Made by a program: the position numbers and the translations under genes
Notes under the pieces: generated by a model
Told to the model about the DNA's origin: nothing
Database searches by the model: none
Seen by the model: only the letters and a program-made list of their open reading frames with translations
Part shown: one piece after another, positions 6,589-8,058 of the stretch
Layout of the letters: each line of letters starts with the position of its first letter
Numbering within the stretch: the first letter of the stretch is position 1
Assembly (NCBI GenBank): GCA_002791035.1
Contig: PFWG01000001.1
Location: forward strand, 1 to 8,058
DNA: 8,058 bases
Direction of reading: 5' to 3'
Origin: Candidatus Portnoybacteria bacterium CG_4_9_14_3_um_filter_43_11
GTDB lineage: Bacteria > Patescibacteriota > Minisyncoccia > Portnoybacterales > UBA2143

Positions 6589-6608
6589 ACCCAATTATGA
6601 TTCTTCTA

Positions 6609-7139
6609 CTACTGGTTAATCCCCAGCATTTGGACTTCAAAAATCAAAACGGCGTTGGGCGGGATAACGCCCGAAACGCCCTGTTCGCCGTAAGCGAAAA
6701 CCGAAGGGATAATCAGTTTTCTGACCTCGCCGACTTTCATTCCGGCCACGCCCAAATCCCAGCCGGGAATAACCTGGCCGGCGCCAAGGGTAAAACTAAA
6801 CGGCTGGCCGCGGTCAACGCTGGAATCAAACTTGGTCCCGTCTTCCAGCGTCCCGACATAATGGACCGAGACCGTATCGCCGTTTTTAGCCCCCTCGCCC
6901 TTGCCCTGTTGTAAAATCTGAGCCATTATTTTCGGCTCGCCGGCATCGGCCGCCGCCGTCTGGCCATTGGCCGATTGGCTATCATCCGACCGCGCTCCGT
7001 TCGCGCCGGCGACGCTCGCCTTGTCCATATTAAAATCAACCCCCTCCACCGCTCTTTTACCGCCGATTATTTTAGAGATGAAATACACTCCGCTGGCGAT
7101 AACGGACAAAACCACAACAATTGGAATTATTTTTTTCAT
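6609..7139 (-). CDS. membrane-anchored FKBP-type peptidyl-prolyl cis-trans isomerase
   Basis: Catalyses cis-trans isomerisation of Xaa-Pro bonds, probably in proteins outside the cytoplasmic membrane. Residues 4-22 are a hydrophobic helix after MKK, with no lipobox cysteine, so an uncleaved anchor or signal peptide; residues about 27-68 are a Gly/Ala/Ser/Asp-rich linker; residues 69-174 are one FKBP domain. Motifs seen are VHYVGTLEDGTKFDSS (92-107), GAGQVIPGWDLGVAGMKVGE (119-138), AYGEQG, and IPPNAVLIFEVQML near the end, which supply Y94, F104, D105, V123, I124, W127, Y150 and F167 of the canonical active site. It has a clear Shine-Dalgarno (AAGGAG). It stands 55 nt before the isc promoter and 30 nt after the ATP-grasp gene, so probably forms its own unit. 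Confidence 0.95.
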   Translation of the reverse strand: MKKIIPIVVVLSVIASGVYFISKIIGGKRAVEGVDFNMDKASVAGANGARSDDSQSANGQTAAADAGEPKIMAQILQQGKGEGAKNGDTVSVHYVGTLEDGTKFDSSVDRGQPFSFTLGAGQVIPGWDLGVAGMKVGEVRKLIIPSVFAYGEQGVSGVIPPNAVLIFEVQMLGINQ

Positions 7140-7148
7140 GGCGTTGGT

Positions 7149-7154
7149 CTCCTT
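7149..7154 (-). promoter_or_regulatory. Shine-Dalgarno of the FKBP gene
   Basis: AAGGAG, nine nt before the ATG at 7139, pairs fully with the anti-Shine-Dalgarno of the 16S gene in this window. It is the only strong ribosome-binding site seen here and fixes the FKBP start. Confidence 0.85.
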
Positions 7155-7169
7155 ATTTTAAAGTTTAAT

Positions 7170-7490
7170 TTATACAAAACTTAATAAATAATCGGCGATC
7201 TTTTTAGATATGTTGTATCGACTAATCCTTTCGTGAATTATTAAACTACAAGCGGTATTTATCTCGTTTAAAACATAACCGTCTTTGGTGGAAAAAACAT
7301 CTACAAATGAAATTTCTGCTTTAAATTTTTTAGCTACATTTTCGGCAAATTCCAATAAATCCCCGGGAGGATTTTTATAACATTGAATTTTTGTATTTAG
7401 ACAAACACTACATTTCCATCCCTGATTGGGCTCATCCCAAAAAACCGCTTTCTCTAAAGCTCCGTAGCCTATTACAATAACTCTGTTCAA
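7170..7490 (-). CDS. ATP-grasp protein, C-terminal piece
   Basis: This 106-residue piece from a TTG start holds the rest of the ATP-grasp fold: NRVIVIGYGALEKAVFW, then a helix LLEFAENVAKKFKAEISFVDVF, and the metal-binding NEINTACSLIIHERIS, where Glu and Asn of the E-x-N pattern are kept. Three cysteines (in WKCSVCLNTKIQC) stand where RimK relatives usually have a WRTN-type strand. In-frame codons upstream back to the TAA encode ELVVQKFVDY, which belongs to the same fold, so the TTG start is probably not a true start. Its stop TAA lies in a TATAAA that could serve as -10 for the FKBP gene, though no good -35 is present. Confidence 0.5.
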   Translation of the reverse strand: MNRVIVIGYGALEKAVFWDEPNQGWKCSVCLNTKIQCYKNPPGDLLEFAENVAKKFKAEISFVDVFSTKDGYVLNEINTACSLIIHERISRYNISKKIADYLLSFV

Positions 7491-7526
7491 TTTTAAATAA
7501 TCAACAAATTTTTGGACAACTAATTC

Positions 7527-8024
7527 TTACGTAGGAATTTTATTAATTTCCTTAAGCTGACTAATATCGGCGTTATCAAATTTAAAACAAAATTCCCCTT
7601 GCCCTTGACTAATCATGGGTTTAACTACAGCCCTTCCCCATATTTCTACTTTTTCTTTAACAAAAGGAATTGCTTCCTTTTTATCAATTTTAATAGTTTC
7701 GGCGCAAGGAATATCTTTTTTTATCGCGTAAATACAGGAATTAAATTTATCGCTTGTTAATCTTATTGCCGCCGGAGAATTTATAATTTTATAACCCCGT
7801 TCTTCAAGTCCTCCTAAAACTTTAGACGTATAATTTGGGTGAGCTGTCCGGGAATGAATTAGTGTAGTTTTGGAAGAGCATTTATTCTTGTCTAAATATT
7901 CCCTTAGATTTTTTATGTCTGTTATGCCGCAATAATGGCCCGCTAAATTTATTTCTTTGGCTATGAAATCCGCGTATTTTTGGCCTTTAATTGTTTTAAC
8001 AATAACTATCTTTGGGATAATCAT
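7527..8024 (-). CDS. ATP-grasp protein, N-terminal piece
   Basis: This 165-residue piece carries the N-terminal substrate domain (KIVIVKTIKGQKYADFIAKE) and the first ATP-binding part of a RimK/LysX-type ATP-grasp ligase, which joins a carboxylate to an amine through an acyl phosphate. Recognisable are GYKIINSPAAIRLTSDKFNS, the following IPCAETIKI strand, and VVKPMISQGQGEF, which contains the ATP-binding lysine and glycine loop. It stops at TAA before the metal-binding part, so alone it should be inactive. The start ATG at 8024 has no Shine-Dalgarno and the region upstream runs out of the window after 34 bases. The substrate cannot be told from sequence. Confidence 0.6.
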   Translation of the reverse strand: MIIPKIVIVKTIKGQKYADFIAKEINLAGHYCGITDIKNLREYLDKNKCSSKTTLIHSRTAHPNYTSKVLGGLEERGYKIINSPAAIRLTSDKFNSCIYAIKKDIPCAETIKIDKKEAIPFVKEKVEIWGRAVVKPMISQGQGEFCFKFDNADISQLKEINKIPT

Positions 8025-8058
8025 AATAATCTATCTTTAATTTGTGGTAATGAATATA

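Larger units (their letters stand above)
7170..8024 (-). pseudogene. RimK-like ATP-grasp gene interrupted by one in-frame TAA
   Basis: Two adjacent reading pieces are in the same frame and together make one ATP-grasp protein of about 284 codons, near the length of E. coli RimK (300). The only fault is a TAA at 7529-7527, between ...NKIPT and ELVVQKFVDY. The residues just after the stop (VVQKFVDY) match the family strand that normally continues from there, so this is one gene split by a nonsense codon rather than two genes. A single base change from TAT or TAC (Tyr) would create it. Both halves keep their motifs, so the mutation is recent, or it is a sequence error, or the stop is read through. 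TAA is not a reassigned codon in known CPR lineages. Base composition is near one-third GC on sampled lines, against about half in the neighbours, suggesting transfer. Confidence 0.75.

Noticed and set aside
1780..7161. Plus-strand open frames opposite trmD, khpA, rpsP, nusB, iscU, iscS and the FKBP gene
   Set aside because: They are frame shadows of well-supported minus-strand genes, with no recognisable motifs or start signals.
7170..7180. TATAAA as -10 box of an FKBP promoter
   Set aside because: No acceptable -35 hexamer is found 16-18 bp upstream; kept only as a note because the segment is AT-rich.
1683..7519. Shared 15-mer at 1683-1697 and 7505-7519 (caaatttttggacaa)
   Set aside because: Low-complexity AT word in two unrelated contexts, with no flanking similarity; likely chance.
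7527..7529. Alternative genetic code explaining the ATP-grasp stop
   Set aside because: The stop is TAA, whereas known CPR recoding (Gracilibacteria, SR1) uses TGA for Gly; TGA and TAA both end other genes here (trmD, iscS; rnc, nusB).

Overview
The window carries the 3'-to-5' image of a compact bacterial chromosome segment: every recognisable gene is on the minus strand. The 16S rRNA departs from the bacterial consensus at several near-universal sites, the 515F, 806R, 926R and 1391R primer sites among them, and in each case the pairing partner changes too. With short intergenic gaps, mostly SD-less starts, charged tails on S16 and L32 and the lack of rimM and rplS in the trmD cluster, this fits Candidate Phyla Radiation (Patescibacteria), most like Parcubacteria. 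The phylum is inference; no tree was run.

Reading in the direction of transcription (high to low coordinates): (1) 8024-7170, an AT-rich RimK-like ATP-grasp gene cut in two by one in-frame TAA. (2) 7139-6609, a membrane-anchored FKBP-type prolyl isomerase with the best Shine-Dalgarno in the window. (3) 6588-4976, a TTGACA promoter placed so close to the ATG that the transcript should be leaderless, driving iscS-iscU (cysteine desulfurase and Fe-S scaffold). (4) 4939-1780, a second TTGACA promoter driving rpmF-nusB-rnc-rpsP-khpA and then trmD, with two hairpins before khpA and a terminator-like hairpin plus U tract directly before the trmD ATG. (5) 1783-20, the 16S unit: a promoter whose -35 box contains the trmD stop codon, boxA, a 5' leader arm, a complete 16S gene of about 1,502 nt, and a 3' trailer arm that pairs with the leader arm over about 27 bp.

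Functionally, most of the window makes or matures ribosomes: structural proteins L32 and S16, NusB (ligand of the boxA seen in the rRNA leader), RNase III (expected to cut the leader/trailer duplex seen around 16S), the small KH RNA-binding protein KhpA, and the tRNA G37 methyltransferase TrmD. The processing factors and their RNA substrate are therefore adjacent and co-oriented, with no clear terminator between trmD and the rRNA promoter. The Fe-S pair and the FKBP are separate units upstream. I do not see an obviously new defence or mobile system; the most distinctive points are the covarying 16S changes, the pre-16S processing stem, the possible attenuator before trmD, the Asn at a metal-ligand position of RNase III, and the interrupted ATP-grasp gene.
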